This document shows, piece by piece, positions 1 through 11,079 of a stretch of DNA of 64,000 nucleotides (positions within the stretch are counted from its first letter, which is position 1; the number at the start of each line of letters is the position of its first letter). The translations under genes were made by a program, and so were the position numbers. This DNA is from Vreelandella subglaciescola (GTDB taxonomy: Bacteria; Pseudomonadota; Gammaproteobacteria; Pseudomonadales; Halomonadaceae): contig NZ_LT670847.1 in NCBI RefSeq assembly GCF_900142895.1, positions 2,976,001 to 3,040,000 of the forward strand, given 5' to 3'. Below the pieces are notes generated by a model that saw only the letters and a list, made by a program, of their open reading frames with translations, was not told the DNA's origin and searched no databases.

Positions 1-151
1 CCAGCTGCCCCCATAGCCACAGCGCGATCAACAGTTCGCAGAGCATGGTGGCAAGCGCGATCAGCCGCGTGGCCTTGTCGCCCAGCCGCTCTGCCTGCCA
101 GCAAAAAAGCCCCCCGGCAAAAGGGATGACGATGAGCCATACCAGTATCAT
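1..151 (-). CDS. nuoM: NADH-quinone oxidoreductase subunit M, N-terminal fragment
   Basis: Membrane antiporter-like subunit of respiratory complex I; only the first 50 codons lie in the window, and the rest is beyond the left edge. The fragment begins MILVWLIVIPFAGG and is strongly hydrophobic, with a charged turn (QAERLGDKATR) between two membrane segments, as expected for a NuoM start. It begins 16 bases after the nuoL stop on the same strand, the normal nuoL-nuoM order. The identification rests mainly on operon position plus the hydrophobic profile. Confidence 0.8.
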   Translation of the reverse strand, partial: MILVWLIVIPFAGGLFCWQAERLGDKATRLIALATMLCELLIALWLWGQL

Positions 152-167
152 AAGCGTTTTATCCTTT

Positions 168-2093
168 TCAGGTTCCCTGGATGACTAGCGCCAGACTCAG
201 CAGAATCAGCGTGGCGCCGACCACCATGGTGACGGCATAGCCGCGCAGTTTGCCGGTTTGGGTGCGCGAAAGCCCCAGATGCACAAGCCGTACAAGCTTC
301 GCGAGCAGGCGGAAAACGCCCTCCACCACATCGCTTTTCAACAGCGCGACCAGACCGCGATAGGGGCGTACCAGCGTCCAGTCGTAAAGCATGTCGAAGC
401 CCCAGGCGTGGTGCCACAGCTGCCAAAGCCCGGCGCCCATGCCGTGGTCGGCCAAGCGTAGCCAGCCGCGCTTGAGGCCGAACAGCCAGATGGCAAGCGC
501 CATGCCGGAAAGGGCGACGGCGGCGGCTATCAATTCAAGCGCACCGTGGCCGGCGGTCACGCCTTCGCCCGGGCCTGTGGGCAACACGCCGGAGAGCGGC
601 GGGGTGATCCAGGCGCCCAGGAACGTGGAGAGCACCGCCAGGACCACCAGCGGCAGCCCGTGGGCGAGGCCACGACCCGCCTCGGCGTGGCGCGCGTTAT
701 CGCTTTTGGCCGAGCCGTGGAAGGTGCCAATAATCAGCCGCAGCGTATACAGCGAAGTCAGCAGCGCACCGATCAATCCGGCGATCAGCAGCCCCTGCTG
801 GTTGGCGGCGAGCGCCTGCCAGAGGATTTCGTCCTTGCTGTAGAAGCCGGCAGAGACCAGCGGCAGCGCCGCGAGTGCCGCACCGCCGACGACAAAGCCC
901 ATGTAGGCCAGCGGCAGCTTGCGCCACAGCCCGCCCAAATTACGCATGTCCTGTTCGTGGTGGCAGCTGACAATCACCGCGCCGGCGGAGAGGAACAGCA
1001 GCGCTTTGAAAAAGGCGTGGGTCATCAGGTGGAAAATCGCCGTATCAAACGCGCCCACCCCCAGCGCCAGAAACATATAGCCGATCTGGCTCATGGTCGA
1101 GTAGGCCAGCACCCGCTTGATGTCGGTTTGCGCGAGCGCGGCAAAGCCCGCCATCAGCAGCGTCAGCGCGCCGATAACGCCGGTGACATAAAGCGCGGTG
1201 GGCGCCAGCTCGAAAATGCCGTGCATCCGCGCAATCAGGTATACCCCGGCGGTGACCATGGTCGCGGCGTGAATCAGCGCGGACACCGGCGTGGGGCCGG
1301 CCATGGCGTCGGCCAGCCAGGTATGCAGCGGCAGCTGCGCTGATTTACCCAGCGCCCCGCCGAGCAGCAAAAAGGCCGCCAGCTCGACGGTGGTATCACC
1401 CGCCTGCCAGGCCTTGGGCGCCAGCGTCAGGATTTCGTTGATATCGAGCGTGCCCAGCCGGCTGAACAGCAAAAACATGCCGATGGCCAGAAATACGTCG
1501 CCAATGCGCGTGATGATGAACGCCTTGAACCCGGCCCAGCCGTTGGCGCTGTCGTGGTAGTAGTAGCTGATCAGCAAATAGCTGCACAGGCCGACGCCTT
1601 CCCAGCCCAAAAACAGCAGCAGCAGGTTATCGCCCAGCACCAGCAGAATCATGCTGAACACAAACAGGTTCATGTAAGTGTAAAAGCGCGTGATGCCTTC
1701 TTCGCCGCGCATGTACCAGGCGGCAAACAGATGGATGAAAAAGCCCACGCCGGTGATTACACTCAGCATCGTGAGCGACAGGCCGTCCAGCGCCAGGCCG
1801 ATGCTGGGGGCGAACTCGCCCACGGCAATCCACGTCCACAGGGTGATGGACTGCGGTGTGGCATCAGTGGCAAAGCCCAGCGCGAGAAGCACGGTGGCAA
1901 GGGCGGCAAGCCCCACGCTGCCCACGCCCACCAAGGCGCTCAGGCGGTAGCTCAGGGTGCCGCGCGAGAACGCCAGAATCAGCGTCCCTGCGAGCGGCAA
2001 CAAGAACGTCAGCGGCAACAGCAGCGCCGTTGAGAACGTTGTCGAGAGCGTTGCCGAGAGCGTTGTCAAGAAAGTCGTCAAGAGTTCCATCAT
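168..2093 (-). CDS. nuoL: NADH-quinone oxidoreductase subunit L
   Basis: Distal proton-pumping membrane subunit of complex I, related to Mrp antiporters. The 641 residues show the expected conserved core: [85 protein letters not shown] and the [19 protein letters not shown] loop, with many transmembrane helices and the long C-terminal lateral helix region. It overlaps the nuoK stop (ATGATG), so coupled translation is likely; the start may be the second Met at 2090. Odd point: the N-terminus carries about 18 extra residues compared with the E. coli protein, built from a four-residue repeat of the type (L/F)(S/T)T(T/A). Confidence 0.97.
   Translation of the reverse strand: MMELLTTFLTTLSATLSTTFSTALLLPLTFLLPLAGTLILAFSRGTLSYRLSALVGVGSVGLAALATVLLALGFATDATPQSITLWTWIAVGEFAPSIGLALDGLSLTMLSVITGVGFFIHLFAAWYMRGEEGITRFYTYMNLFVFSMILLVLGDNLLLLFLGWEGVGLCSYLLISYYYHDSANGWAGFKAFIITRIGDVFLAIGMFLLFSRLGTLDINEILTLAPKAWQAGDTTVELAAFLLLGGALGKSAQLPLHTWLADAMAGPTPVSALIHAATMVTAGVYLIARMHGIFELAPTALYVTGVIGALTLLMAGFAALAQTDIKRVLAYSTMSQIGYMFLALGVGAFDTAIFHLMTHAFFKALLFLSAGAVIVSCHHEQDMRNLGGLWRKLPLAYMGFVVGGAALAALPLVSAGFYSKDEILWQALAANQQGLLIAGLIGALLTSLYTLRLIIGTFHGSAKSDNARHAEAGRGLAHGLPLVVLAVLSTFLGAWITPPLSGVLPTGPGEGVTAGHGALELIAAAVALSGMALAIWLFGLKRGWLRLADHGMGAGLWQLWHHAWGFDMLYDWTLVRPYRGLVALLKSDVVEGVFRLLAKLVRLVHLGLSRTQTGKLRGYAVTMVVGATLILLSLALVIQGT
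2032..2079 (-). repeat. 12-bp imperfect tandem repeat encoding the nuoL N-terminus
   Basis: Four consecutive 12-base units on the plus strand (gagaacgttgtc, gagagcgttgcc, gagagcgttgtc, aagaaagtcgtc). On the coding strand they make the Leu/Thr/Ser-rich start of NuoL that is absent from the E. coli protein. The unit length is a multiple of three, so the frame is kept. Confidence 0.8.
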
Positions 2094-2398
2094 CCACGCA
2101 TCCTGCTGGCCACATCGATATTGAGAGTCTTGAAGCGGTGATACAGCTGAATCAGCAGAGCCAGCCCGACGCTTGCTTCAGCGGCCGCCAACGTAATCAC
2201 CAACAAGAACATGACCTGGCCTTGCGGCTGCTGCCAGCCGGTGCCGGCGACGATAAACGCAAGCCCCGCGGCGTTGAGCATGATCTCAAGGCTCATCAGC
2301 ACAAAGATCATGTTGCGGCGAAACATCAGCCCGCAAAGGCCCAGGGCAAAGAGGATCGCGGCCAAAATCAGGCCGTGCTCCATGGGAACGCCGTTCAT
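2090..2398 (-). CDS. nuoK: NADH-quinone oxidoreductase subunit K
   Basis: Small three-helix membrane subunit of complex I, a homologue of MrpC. Its 102 residues match the usual length of about 100. Conserved features are visible: [38 protein letters not shown] (with the buried Glu of helix 2) and [17 protein letters not shown] (with the Glu of helix 3). The likely initiator is either the first Met or Met6 (MEHGL). It overlaps nuoJ upstream and nuoL downstream by four bases each, typical of tight translational coupling. Confidence 0.96.
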   Translation of the reverse strand: MNGVPMEHGLILAAILFALGLCGLMFRRNMIFVLMSLEIMLNAAGLAFIVAGTGWQQPQGQVMFLLVITLAAAEASVGLALLIQLYHRFKTLNIDVASRMRG

Positions 2399-2973
2399 AA
2401 GACCTCCTTGCCGTCGGGAGTGGATGGTTTATCGGCGGCGCCGGTGGGCATATCCCGCGCGGCAGGCTTGGGCGCGGCAACGGGCTTGATACGCCCGACG
2501 TGGGAGGCCGTAACGAGTGCCGCCAGCAGCAGCAGCGCGCTCAGCTCCACCAGCAAAAGCCAGGGGCCGTAAAGCAGCGTGCCGGCGCCCTTGGCGGTGA
2601 GCTCGCCGCCCTCGATCACGCGCTGAATATCGCCGCGCCACAGCAGGCCGATCAGCGTCAGCAATAGCACGGCAGCCAGCAGCGACGGCCCGATCCAGGT
2701 GCGCAGCTGCAGCCATTGGCGCTCTTGCTCCGCCGCGGCCTGGCCGAGGTTGAGCATCATCACCACAAACACGAACAACACCATGATGGCGCCGGCGTAA
2801 ACGATGATTTCCAGCGCGCCGGCAAAGGGCGCGCCGAGGGTGAAAAACACCATGGCCACCGCCAAAAGCGACACCACCAGGTACAGCACCCCGTGTACCG
2901 GATTGGGGTTGGCAATCACCCCAAGGGTTGCCAGTACCGCGGCCAGGCCGCTGAGATAGAAGGCCAGCTCCAT
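2395..2973 (-). CDS. nuoJ: NADH-quinone oxidoreductase subunit J
   Basis: Membrane subunit of complex I (ND6-like). The 192 residues begin [75 protein letters not shown], with the family's conserved segment [22 protein letters not shown] containing the pi-bulge helix. Five membrane helices are followed by a Pro/Ala/Lys-rich cytoplasmic tail. A strong Shine-Dalgarno (GGGAGG) lies just before the ATG. It overlaps nuoK by four bases. Confidence 0.95.
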   Translation of the reverse strand: MELAFYLSGLAAVLATLGVIANPNPVHGVLYLVVSLLAVAMVFFTLGAPFAGALEIIVYAGAIMVLFVFVVMMLNLGQAAAEQERQWLQLRTWIGPSLLAAVLLLTLIGLLWRGDIQRVIEGGELTAKGAGTLLYGPWLLLVELSALLLLAALVTASHVGRIKPVAAPKPAARDMPTGAADKPSTPDGKEVL

Positions 2974-3000
2974 GATTCCTCCCGTTGCAAAAAAGCGCCC

Positions 3001-3540
3001 TCAGGGCAGCAGCGTGGTCACTTTAATCGGCTTGGCCTCATTCTGCGCCTGGCCTTTATCTTTACCGCCAATCGACATCCCGGCGACCTTATAGAAATTG
3101 TGGTTGTGGTCCTTGCCGGGGCCGTTGATCAACAGGTCTTCTTTCTCGTATACCAGCTCCTTACGCTGGTATTCGGCCATCTCGAAATCCGGCGTAAGCT
3201 GGATGGCCGAGGTGGGGCAGGCCTCTTCGCACATGCCGCAAAAGATGCAGCGTGAGAAGTTGATGCGGAAAAACTCCGGGTACCAGCGGCCGTCGTCCTG
3301 CTCGCCTTTTTGCAGCGAGATGCAGTCGACCGGGCAGGCGACGGCGCACAGGTTGCAGGCCACGCAGCGCTCTTCACCGTCGGGGTCGCGGGTCAGCACG
3401 ATGCGCCCGCGGTAGCGCGGCGACAAGTAGACTTCTTCTTCGGGGTAATTCAGCGTTTCGCGCTTGCGAAACGCGTGCATAAAGATAATGCCCAGCGTGC
3501 GCAGCTGCGACCCGGTATCTTGCAACAATCTTTTATACAT
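3001..3540 (-). CDS. nuoI: NADH-quinone oxidoreductase subunit I (2 x 4Fe-4S)
   Basis: Ferredoxin-like peripheral-arm subunit carrying clusters N6a and N6b. Two CxxCxxCxxxCP motifs are present: [15 protein letters not shown] and [15 protein letters not shown]. The N-terminus [14 protein letters not shown] and the segment [17 protein letters not shown] match the family closely. An upstream in-frame ATG exists at 3555, but those codons (ATGGAGGAGAAC) themselves form the ribosome binding site. Homology also starts at MYKRLL, so the start is placed at 3540, giving 179 residues. Confidence 0.97.
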   Translation of the reverse strand: MYKRLLQDTGSQLRTLGIIFMHAFRKRETLNYPEEEVYLSPRYRGRIVLTRDPDGEERCVACNLCAVACPVDCISLQKGEQDDGRWYPEFFRINFSRCIFCGMCEEACPTSAIQLTPDFEMAEYQRKELVYEKEDLLINGPGKDHNHNFYKVAGMSIGGKDKGQAQNEAKPIKVTTLLP

Positions 3541-3593
3541 GGCGTTCTCCTCCATTGACGCTTGGCAGCCAGCTGGGCGCCTACGCCGACTAA

Positions 3594-4577
3594 CTAGGTG
3601 GTGAGCAGGATCACTGCGCCGGTCACCAGTAGATTAAGCAGCGTAAGCGGCAAGCAGACGATCCAGCCGAAGGTCATCACGCGGTCGTAGCGCGGACGCG
3701 GCAGCGCTGCCCGAACCAAAATGAATAGCATCAAAAATACGCTGGTTTTGAGCACAAACCAGACGATGGGCGGCAGCAGCGGGCCGTGCCAGCCGCCGAA
3801 AAAAAGCGTCACGATCAGCGACGATACCAGCAGCATGCCCACGTATTCGCCGATGAAGAACATGCCGAATTTCATGCTGGAGTATTCGATATGGTAGCCG
3901 TCGGCCAGCTCCTGCTCGGCTTCCGGCTGATCAAACGGGTGGCGGTGGGTGACCGCAAAGCCGGCGATCAGGAAGTTACAAAAACCCAGAAACTGCGGAA
4001 TAAAAAACCACAGCCCTTCCTGGGCGCTGACGATCTCGCGCATGTTGAACGAGCCGGCCATGGCGACCACGCCCATCAGCGAAAGTCCCATAAACACTTC
4101 GTAGGAAATTGTCTGCGCCGAAGAGCGCATCGCGCCGATCAGCGCGTACTTGTTGCCGCTCGACCAGCCGCCGAGCAGCACCGAATACACGTTGATACCG
4201 CCCATGGCGAGAAAAAACAGCAGGCCGATATTCCAGTCGGCCACGCCCAGCGTGGGGGTAAACGGAATAATGATAAACGACAGCAGCAATGAGGCCATGG
4301 CGATCGCCGGTGCCAGCATGAACAGCGTGCGGTCGGCGAAAGGCGGTATCCAGTCTTCCTTGAAAAAGATCTTGATCATGTCGGCGATCAGCTGCAGCGA
4401 GCCAAACGGCCCCACGCGATTGGGCCCGTAGCGGTCTTGCCACAGCCCCAGCAGGCGGCGCTCCACCACGGTCAGAAAAGCGCTGATCAGCACCGCCCCC
4501 AGAAGGATCGCCACGGCCTGCAGCATCGCCACCACCGCGTCGATGACCGTGGGCGAGAAGAGTCCCCAGTCCATCAT
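3594..4577 (-). CDS. nuoH: NADH-quinone oxidoreductase subunit H
   Basis: Membrane subunit at the junction of the two arms of complex I; forms much of the quinone chamber. The 327 residues contain the conserved stretches [97 protein letters not shown] and [10 protein letters not shown](R/Q). It overlaps the nuoG stop by one base. The start may be Met1 or Met2 (4574); MDWGLF fits the family slightly better. Confidence 0.97.
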   Translation of the reverse strand: MMDWGLFSPTVIDAVVAMLQAVAILLGAVLISAFLTVVERRLLGLWQDRYGPNRVGPFGSLQLIADMIKIFFKEDWIPPFADRTLFMLAPAIAMASLLLSFIIIPFTPTLGVADWNIGLLFFLAMGGINVYSVLLGGWSSGNKYALIGAMRSSAQTISYEVFMGLSLMGVVAMAGSFNMREIVSAQEGLWFFIPQFLGFCNFLIAGFAVTHRHPFDQPEAEQELADGYHIEYSSMKFGMFFIGEYVGMLLVSSLIVTLFFGGWHGPLLPPIVWFVLKTSVFLMLFILVRAALPRPRYDRVMTFGWIVCLPLTLLNLLVTGAVILLTT

Positions 4578-7342
4578 CAGTCGTCCTCCCTGCGTAACTG
4601 CACCCAGCGGCCGCTGGCCGCGTCGGGAAACACGCCCGCGGGCAGGGTGACAATGCCGTCGGGCAGGCTTTTATCCACGCGCAGTGAAAGCGTAAAGGGC
4701 TCGCCGCCGAGGTCGAACGCAAGCGTGGCGCCGTCTGCGGCCTTGAGCGTTTGCGCGTCGCTCTCGCTCAGACCAAGGTAAGGCGCTTCGGCGCGCTCAG
4801 CGATGGCGTCGGCGCGGGCGGAGGTCGCCTCGCCGCCGAACAGGCGTGGCAGCACCCACAGCTGCCAGCGGTCGTCGCGGGGGGCAAAGGCCGCCGGAAT
4901 CGCATCAGCGGCGGGGTAAGCACCGTCCGCAGGGCGAGGTACGCCGGCGACGCGAGCGCCCGGGTCGCCGCCCTGCAAGTGGCCGCCGACGACGTCGGTA
5001 AACTTGTTCCACGCCTGCGGTGAGTTCCAGCCCGGCGCCCAGGCAAAGGGCACGTTTTGGCGCGGACGGTCAAAGCCGCTGTAGCCTTCCATCGAAAACG
5101 CCAGTGGCGTATCGGGGTCCTGGGGCACACGCGGCTCGCTGACCGCGATATTGGCGCGCAGCGAGGTGCGCCCGCTGTAGCGGTGCGGCATGCGCGCAAG
5201 CTTGATGCCGTCGGGCAGCTCAGCGGTGTCGACGGCGTTGAGCATACCGGCAAGCGCGGGATGCGCTTGGGCGCAGTCGTCCATGGCTTGCGCAAACGTC
5301 AGCGCGTCTTTCGGCCTGCGCTCAAGGCTTGCGCGCAGGGTATCAAGCCAGCGCCAGCTGGGGTGAATGCGGCACTCGGGGCGCATATAGCGCGGGTCGT
5401 AAACCTGATAGAAGCGCTGGGCGCGGCCTTCCAGGTTCACTAGCGTGCCGTCGGTTTCGGCAAAGCTCGCTGCCGGCAGGCCCAGTTCGGCGCGCTTCCA
5501 GGTGCGCGTGCGCTGATGATCGAGCACCACTAAGGCGGTCGCGGCATCGAGCGCGGCGTCGACCCGGGCTTCGGGCATGCGCTCGTATAGATCGTTTTCC
5601 AGCACGACGAGGGCATCGGCGTGGCCGTCGGTGACCGCGTCAAGCGCCCAGTCCAGCGGCTGGCCGCCCATCAGCGCAAGGCCGGTGCTGTTGGCTTCGC
5701 GGCGAACCAGCAACAAGCCGGCGCGCCTCTCGCGACGTGCGAGCGCGCGGACGATGCTGTGGGTGGCGTCGAGAATGGCCGGCGACTCAAGCGAGCCGCC
5801 GCTGATGACCAGCGGGCGTTCGGCGGCGAGCAATGCTTCGGCCACGGCGCTGGCGTGCGCGCGGGTGGCGTCGTCCAGTTCGCTGACGGCCGGCGCCTCG
5901 GCGTCGATCTCGTGGGCGATGGCAAAGCCCAGCCGGGCGATGTCGTCGGGTGCCAGGCGCAGGCTTTCAGCGCTGATGCCGTCAAGCTCGGTGGCCGTGG
6001 GGTAGGCGATATACAGCGGGTGGTGGCTACCCTGGGCCAGCGTATTAACGGCGTAGGTGTTCCATTCGGGAATGCCGCGCTCTGCGGCCAGCGCGACGCG
6101 CCGGCTAAGTACGGCTTGGCGCACGTTAAGCGCGAGCCTGGCCGCGCTGTGCATCAGGTCTTCGCCCAGCACTAGCACGGCGTCGTGGCGCTCCACGTCG
6201 CGCGGGGTCGGCGTTGCCAGCGCGCCGGCGGCCTCAATGGCGGCCATGCGCTCAAGGCAGTCCTGCTCGCCGGCGGCAATGCCGCTAGAGAAGTTGTCCT
6301 TACCCACCAGCGCCATCAGCTGGTGGTTGCTTTCCAGGCTGGCGCGCGGCGAGCCGATGCCGATAATGCGCCGGGCGCTGCGCAGCAGGTCAGCGCCGCG
6401 ATCGAGCGCGGGGTCAACGTCGAGGTGCATGACGTCCGAGTCCCGGTCGCTGTGCCCCGCATTTTTCCCCTCGCTTTTCCCCTCGCTTTTCCATTCCGGC
6501 TGGCGCGGGCGATCGTCGCGGTTGACGTAGTCGTGGCCGTAGCGGCCGCGGTCGCAGAGAAAATAGCCGTTGAGCTCGCCGTTGTAGCGGTTTTCAATGC
6601 GCCGCACGCTGCCGTAGCGCTCGCCGGGGCTGGTATTGCAGCCTACCGAACACTGGTGGCAGACGCTCGGCGCGTACTGCAAATCCCACTTGCGCGTGTA
6701 ATGCTTGGTGTGGGTTTTATCGGTAAATACGCCGGTTGGGCACACCTCACTGAGGTTGCCGGCAAAGGGGCTTTCCAGCACGCCTTCCTGGTGGCGGCCG
6801 AAGTACAGGTTGTTGTTCATGCCGTAGACGCCGAAATCTTCGCCGCCGGCGTAGTCGTTGTAAAAATGCACGCAGCGGTAGCAGTTGATGCAGCGGTTCA
6901 TCTCGTGGGCAACGAGCGGCCCCAGGTACTGATTGTGGTGGGTGCGCTTGGTAAAGCGGTAGCGCCGGCGGCTATGGCCGGTCATGACCGTCATGTCCTG
7001 GAGGTGGCAGTGGCCGCCTTCGGCGCACACCGGGCAGTCATGCGGATGGTAGGTCATAAACCATTCGGTAATGCGGGCACGAAACGCGTGAGCCTCTTCA
7101 TCGTCGATGGAAATCCAGCTGTTGTCGGAGGCAGGCGTCATGCACGACATCACGATTTTGCCCTGGGTATCGTCCTCATCCTTGTACTGCTTGACCGCGC
7201 ACTGGCGGCAAGCGCCCACGCTGCCCGTGGCGGGGTGCCAGCAGAAGTAAGGAATATCCAGCCCCAGCGACAGGCAGGCGTGCAGCAGGTTATCGCTGCC
7301 GTCTACGTCGTAGGCGCTGCCGTCCACATGAATCGTTGCCAT
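4577..7342 (-). CDS. nuoG: NADH-quinone oxidoreductase subunit G
   Basis: Large Fe-S subunit of the complex I peripheral arm. Residues 1-80 form a [2Fe-2S] ferredoxin domain ([32 protein letters not shown]). Residues 95-215 hold the His/Cys 4Fe-4S site ([18 protein letters not shown]) and the NuoI-like clusters ([16 protein letters not shown]). Residues 220-275 hold the molybdopterin-family 4Fe-4S ligands ([15 protein letters not shown]). The rest is the degenerate molybdopterin oxidoreductase domain. 921 residues is close to the E. coli length. Odd point: a hydrophilic linker near residue 290 holds a duplicated SEGK unit from a DNA tandem repeat. It overlaps nuoF and nuoH by one base each. 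Confidence 0.97.
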   Translation of the reverse strand: MATIHVDGSAYDVDGSDNLLHACLSLGLDIPYFCWHPATGSVGACRQCAVKQYKDEDDTQGKIVMSCMTPASDNSWISIDDEEAHAFRARITEWFMTYHPHDCPVCAEGGHCHLQDMTVMTGHSRRRYRFTKRTHHNQYLGPLVAHEMNRCINCYRCVHFYNDYAGGEDFGVYGMNNNLYFGRHQEGVLESPFAGNLSEVCPTGVFTDKTHTKHYTRKWDLQYAPSVCHQCSVGCNTSPGERYGSVRRIENRYNGELNGYFLCDRGRYGHDYVNRDDRPRQPEWKSEGKSEGKNAGHSDRDSDVMHLDVDPALDRGADLLRSARRIIGIGSPRASLESNHQLMALVGKDNFSSGIAAGEQDCLERMAAIEAAGALATPTPRDVERHDAVLVLGEDLMHSAARLALNVRQAVLSRRVALAAERGIPEWNTYAVNTLAQGSHHPLYIAYPTATELDGISAESLRLAPDDIARLGFAIAHEIDAEAPAVSELDDATRAHASAVAEALLAAERPLVISGGSLESPAILDATHSIVRALARRERRAGLLLVRREANSTGLALMGGQPLDWALDAVTDGHADALVVLENDLYERMPEARVDAALDAATALVVLDHQRTRTWKRAELGLPAASFAETDGTLVNLEGRAQRFYQVYDPRYMRPECRIHPSWRWLDTLRASLERRPKDALTFAQAMDDCAQAHPALAGMLNAVDTAELPDGIKLARMPHRYSGRTSLRANIAVSEPRVPQDPDTPLAFSMEGYSGFDRPRQNVPFAWAPGWNSPQAWNKFTDVVGGHLQGGDPGARVAGVPRPADGAYPAADAIPAAFAPRDDRWQLWVLPRLFGGEATSARADAIAERAEAPYLGLSESDAQTLKAADGATLAFDLGGEPFTLSLRVDKSLPDGIVTLPAGVFPDAASGRWVQLRREDD
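6463..6490 (-). repeat. 12-bp tandem repeat inside nuoG
   Basis: Two exact copies of ttttcccctcgc followed by a partial third. On the coding strand they encode SEGK-SEGK in the hydrophilic linker after the Fe-S domains of NuoG. In-frame insertion in a non-conserved loop. Confidence 0.85.
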
Positions 7343-8718
7343 CAGCTCACCTCTTTATTACCTACGGTGTTATTACCTACGACGTTATGACTTGCAGCGA
7401 TGCCCGCTTCAAAATCGGCGCGAAAATGACGAATCGCCGATTCCAAAGGCATCGCCGCCCCCGGCGCGTGGGCGCAAAACGTCAGCCCCGGCCCGATGTT
7501 GGTGGCGTGCTCCTGCAGCAGCTCGATATCGCCGGGCTGGCCTTCGCCGTGCTCGATGGCCTGCAGCAACTTGGCCGCCCAGGGCAGGCCGTCGCGGCAG
7601 GGCGTACACCAGCCGCACGACTCGCGGGCAAAAAACTGTTCCAGATTACGCAGCAGCGCAACCAGATTTTGCTGCTGGCTGACCACCGCGATCAGTCCCG
7701 TTCCCAGGCGGCTACCGTACTTACCGATGGTGTCAAAATCCATCGCTAGCTCAAGGTGCTCGGGGAGCAAAAAGCCCGTACTGCCGCCGCCGGGCAGCCA
7801 GGTTTTCAGCGTATGGCCTTCGCGCATGCCGCCGGCGCGCTGCATAATCTCCCAGCCGCTGGTGCCAATCGGCAATTCCCACAGCCCGGGGCGTTCCACC
7901 AGCCCCGAAACGCCGTAAAGCTTGGTGCCGCCGTCGTTGCTGAGCGTGCCGGAAAGCGCCTGATACCAGTCGGCGCCGTGCTGCATGACCGCCGGCGCGT
8001 TGCACAGGGTTTCGACGTTGTTGACCACGGTGGGCTTGCCCCAGGCGCCTGCCTGGCCGGGAAACGGCGGCTTGGCGCGGGGGTTGGCGCGCTTGCCTTC
8101 CAGCGAGTTGATCAGCGCGGTTTCTTCGCCGCAGATGTAGCGTCCGGCGCCGGTGTGCAGGGCGATATCAAAATCAAAGCCGCTGCCGGCCACATTATCG
8201 CCCAGCAGGCCGGCCTCGCGCGCTTCTTCAATGGCCAGCGCTACCGCGCGCGCCGCGTCGACGTATTCGCCGCGCAGAAAAATATAGCCGTATTTCGAGC
8301 GGTTGGCGTAGCCGGCGATGATCATGCCTTCGATCAACAGGTGCGGCTGCTGTTCGAGCAGCAGGCGGTCCTTGAAGGTGCCCGGCTCCATTTCATCGGC
8401 GTTGCAGACTAAATAGCCGCGCGGCAGGTTGTCGCCCACCTGAGTCAGGCTCCATTTGACCCCGGCCGAGAAACCGCCGCCGCCGCGGCCGCGCACGTTG
8501 GCCGTTTTCATGGCGTCGATCACGTCGCCGGGAGTAAGCTCAAGGGCTTTGCGCACGCCTTCATAGCCGTTTTTCTGGCGGTATTCATCGAGCCCGATGC
8601 GCACGCCGTCGTCGCGCAGCCGCCACGTCAGCGGGTGGGTTTGCTCAAGGCGCTCGTCGGCGCTTTGGCGCAGCTGGCTGTGATAGCGCAGGCGTGAATT
8701 AGCGGGAATAGCCGTCAT
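7342..8718 (-). CDS. nuoF: NADH-quinone oxidoreductase subunit F (NADH/FMN-binding)
   Basis: Electron-input subunit of complex I: oxidises NADH, carries FMN and cluster N3. The 458 residues contain the glycine-rich [14 protein letters not shown], the NADH/FMN site ([12 protein letters not shown] region and [19 protein letters not shown]) and the N3 motif [22 protein letters not shown] replaces the more common GRGGAGFPTG. The C-terminal tail [10 protein letters not shown] is a short duplication. Overlaps the nuoE stop by four bases and the nuoG start by one. Confidence 0.97.
   Translation of the reverse strand: MTAIPANSRLRYHSQLRQSADERLEQTHPLTWRLRDDGVRIGLDEYRQKNGYEGVRKALELTPGDVIDAMKTANVRGRGGGGFSAGVKWSLTQVGDNLPRGYLVCNADEMEPGTFKDRLLLEQQPHLLIEGMIIAGYANRSKYGYIFLRGEYVDAARAVALAIEEAREAGLLGDNVAGSGFDFDIALHTGAGRYICGEETALINSLEGKRANPRAKPPFPGQAGAWGKPTVVNNVETLCNAPAVMQHGADWYQALSGTLSNDGGTKLYGVSGLVERPGLWELPIGTSGWEIMQRAGGMREGHTLKTWLPGGGSTGFLLPEHLELAMDFDTIGKYGSRLGTGLIAVVSQQQNLVALLRNLEQFFARESCGWCTPCRDGLPWAAKLLQAIEHGEGQPGDIELLQEHATNIGPGLTFCAHAPGAAMPLESAIRHFRADFEAGIAASHNVVGNNTVGNKEVS
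7355..7384 (-). repeat. 15-bp tandem duplication at the 3' end of nuoF
   Basis: Two 15-base units (ttattacctacggtg and ttattacctacgacg) directly before the nuoF stop. They encode the repeated (V)GN(N/K) tail of the protein. In frame, so it adds five residues. Confidence 0.85.
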
Positions 8719-9257
8719 GAATACGCCTCCAGAAGCTCATCGAGATCATCCGGCGCGATGGGGCCAAAAGTATCGTCGTTAATCATTAGCGCCGGCCCAC
8801 GGTCGCACGCGCCCAAACAGCAGGTGGGCAGCAGGGTAAAGCGGTCATCGGCGGTGGTTTCGCCAAAGCCGATGCCCAGGTGCTCGCTGAGCGCGTCGCG
8901 TAGTTCTTCAAAGCCGGTGAGAAAACACGAACTGCTGTCGCACAGCAGAATAATGTTGCGGCCCACCGGCTGGCGGAAAATCAGGTTGTAGAACGTCGCC
9001 ACGCCTTCCACGGCGCCCACGCCCACGCCGAGGGTGTCGGCGATGGCGGCAATCGCGCCGTCGGGCACCCAGCCGTGGCGCTTTTGCACGATTTTCAGCG
9101 CTTCGATACAGGCGGCCTGGGGCTGCTCGTAGTGCGCGCGTTCGGCAAGCATGGCGCGGTGGTCGTCTGCGTGCAGCGTAAAGCCGTCGCCGTCGGTGGC
9201 GATGGACGTAGCGGGGGCGCTGTACTGGATAGCGTCGTAAGAGCGAGTGTCAGACAT
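8715..9257 (-). CDS. nuoE: NADH-quinone oxidoreductase subunit E ([2Fe-2S])
   Basis: Peripheral-arm subunit with thioredoxin-like fold and cluster N1a; partner of NuoF. The four cysteine ligands are visible as [10 protein letters not shown] (the second Cys preceding the loop) and [31 protein letters not shown] and EGVATFYN are family motifs. An earlier ATG at 9311 would run back over the nuoCD stop and gives an unconserved leader, so MSDTRSY at 9257 is preferred (180 residues). Its ribosome binding site is weak, and coupling to nuoCD is plausible. Confidence 0.95.
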   Translation of the reverse strand: MSDTRSYDAIQYSAPATSIATDGDGFTLHADDHRAMLAERAHYEQPQAACIEALKIVQKRHGWVPDGAIAAIADTLGVGVGAVEGVATFYNLIFRQPVGRNIILLCDSSSCFLTGFEELRDALSEHLGIGFGETTADDRFTLLPTCCLGACDRGPALMINDDTFGPIAPDDLDELLEAYS

Positions 9258-9279
9258 AGTGCGTGTATCCCATGCCGTA

Positions 9280-11031
9280 TTAACGGTCGACGTCGGCCAT
9301 AACAAAATCAATACTGCCCAGATGCGCGATCAAATCGGGCACAAAGCCACCGCGCATGAGCGCCGGTATCTGCTGCAAATGCGGAAAGCTCGGCGTGCGA
9401 ATACGCGTACGGTAGCTCATGGCGCTGTGGTCGCTGGTCAGGTAGTAGCTATTGATGCCCTTGGTGGCTTCCACCATCTGCAGCGATTCGTTGGCGGGCA
9501 GTACCGGCCCCCACGACACCTGCAAAAAGTGGGTAATAAGCGTTTCGATATGCTGCAGCATCTTGTCCCGGGGCGGCGGGGTGGTCAGCGGGTGGTCGGC
9601 CTTGTAGTCGCCCTCGGGCATGCGGTCGATGCACTGCTGAATGATGCGCAGGCTCTGGCGCATTTCTTCGATCCGTAGCTGGCCACGGTCAAAGGCGTCG
9701 CCGTGGGTGCCCAGCGGCACGTCAAACTCGAAGTTTTCATAGCCCGAGTAGGGACGCTTTTTGCGCAGATCAAAATCGCAGCCGGTGGCGCGCAGGTTGG
9801 GGCCGGTGACGCCCCAGGCCAGAGCATTGGCGGTATCAAACGCGGCCACGTGGCGGGTCCGATCGCGCACCAGCGAGTTTTCCATCATGGTGCGTTCGTA
9901 TTCCCGCAGGCGAGCCGGCATCCAGTCGACAAATTCCTGCATCAGCCGGTCCCAGCCCTCGGGCAGATCCTGCATCAGCCCGCCGATGCGAAACCACGCC
10001 GGGTGCATGCGAAAGCCGGTAATGCCTTCGATGACGGTGTAGGCCTTTTGCCGGTCGGTAAAGGTGAAAAATACCGGCGACATGGCGCCCAAATCCTGCA
10101 GGTAGGTGCCCAGAAACAATAGGTGGCTGGTGATGCGGAAAAGCTCCGACATCATCACCCGTACCGTGGCGATGCGCTCGTTCACCTGAATGCCGGCGAG
10201 CTTTTCCACCGCCAAGACGTAGGGCAGGTTGTTCATCACGCCACCAACGTAGTCGATACGGTCGGTGTAGGGGATGAAGCTATGCCACGACTGGCGCTCG
10301 GCCATTTTTTCCGCGCCGCGGTGGTGATAGCCGATATCGGGTACGCAGTCGAGAACCTCTTCGCCGTCCAGCTGTAACACCAGACGAAACGCGCCGTGGG
10401 CGGAAGGGTGGTTGGGGCCCAGATTGAGAAACATGAAGTCGGTGTCGTCATTCTGGCGCTTCATACCCCAGTCTTCGGGCACGAACTGGAGCGCCTGCTG
10501 CTCTTTATCCTGGCCTTCAACGGTCAGCGTGTAGGGGTCGAACTCGGTGGCGCGGGCGTGGTGATCCTTGCGCAGCGGGTGGCCGTTCCAGGTGGGCGGC
10601 ATCAAAATACGCCGCAGGTTGGGATGACCGGCAAAACGGATGCCGAACATGTCCCAGACTTCGCGCTCGTACCAGTCGGCGTTGGGGTACACGGGAATCG
10701 CCGTGGGCAGCGTCAGGTCGTGCTCGCTGAGCGCCACCTTGAGCATGAAATCGCGGTTGCCGGACACGGAGAGCAGCTGGTAGACCACGGTGAAGTCCGC
10801 CGCGGGGAGCCCGTCGCGATGGCTACGCATCCGCTCATCAATGGCGGTCAGGTCGTAGAGCATCTCGAAGGGCTCGGGCAGGCGACGCAGCGCCTCGAGG
10901 ATATCGACAAGCGCTTCGCGGCTGACCCACAGCACCGGCATGCCGGTAAGCGTGGGCTGCTCATAGCGGATCTGATCGCCAAAACGGGCAGTCAGCGACT
11001 CGACAATGGCGGCGGATTGATCGGTGCTCAT
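9280..11031 (-). CDS. nuoC: NADH-quinone oxidoreductase subunit C/D fusion
   Basis: Fused NuoC-NuoD of complex I, as in enterobacteria and many gammaproteobacteria. Residues 1-185 are the 30-kDa NuoC part ([41 protein letters not shown]). From about 190 onward is the 49-kDa NuoD part: [75 protein letters not shown], and the C-terminal [23 protein letters not shown]. It forms the quinone site with NuoB. The linker is short and both halves look intact. 583 residues; the E. coli fusion is about 600. Confidence 0.97.
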   Translation of the reverse strand: MSTDQSAAIVESLTARFGDQIRYEQPTLTGMPVLWVSREALVDILEALRRLPEPFEMLYDLTAIDERMRSHRDGLPAADFTVVYQLLSVSGNRDFMLKVALSEHDLTLPTAIPVYPNADWYEREVWDMFGIRFAGHPNLRRILMPPTWNGHPLRKDHHARATEFDPYTLTVEGQDKEQQALQFVPEDWGMKRQNDDTDFMFLNLGPNHPSAHGAFRLVLQLDGEEVLDCVPDIGYHHRGAEKMAERQSWHSFIPYTDRIDYVGGVMNNLPYVLAVEKLAGIQVNERIATVRVMMSELFRITSHLLFLGTYLQDLGAMSPVFFTFTDRQKAYTVIEGITGFRMHPAWFRIGGLMQDLPEGWDRLMQEFVDWMPARLREYERTMMENSLVRDRTRHVAAFDTANALAWGVTGPNLRATGCDFDLRKKRPYSGYENFEFDVPLGTHGDAFDRGQLRIEEMRQSLRIIQQCIDRMPEGDYKADHPLTTPPPRDKMLQHIETLITHFLQVSWGPVLPANESLQMVEATKGINSYYLTSDHSAMSYRTRIRTPSFPHLQQIPALMRGGFVPDLIAHLGSIDFVMADVDR

Positions 11032-11079
11032 GGTGATAGAAGCTCTCCCTTTGCTGGATACTGCTCCGTTGGTGCGGCA

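Noticed and set aside
6185-7390. 401-codon plus-strand open frame opposite nuoG
   Set aside because: Antisense to the cysteine-rich N-terminus of NuoG; Ala/Val-rich translation with no family features.
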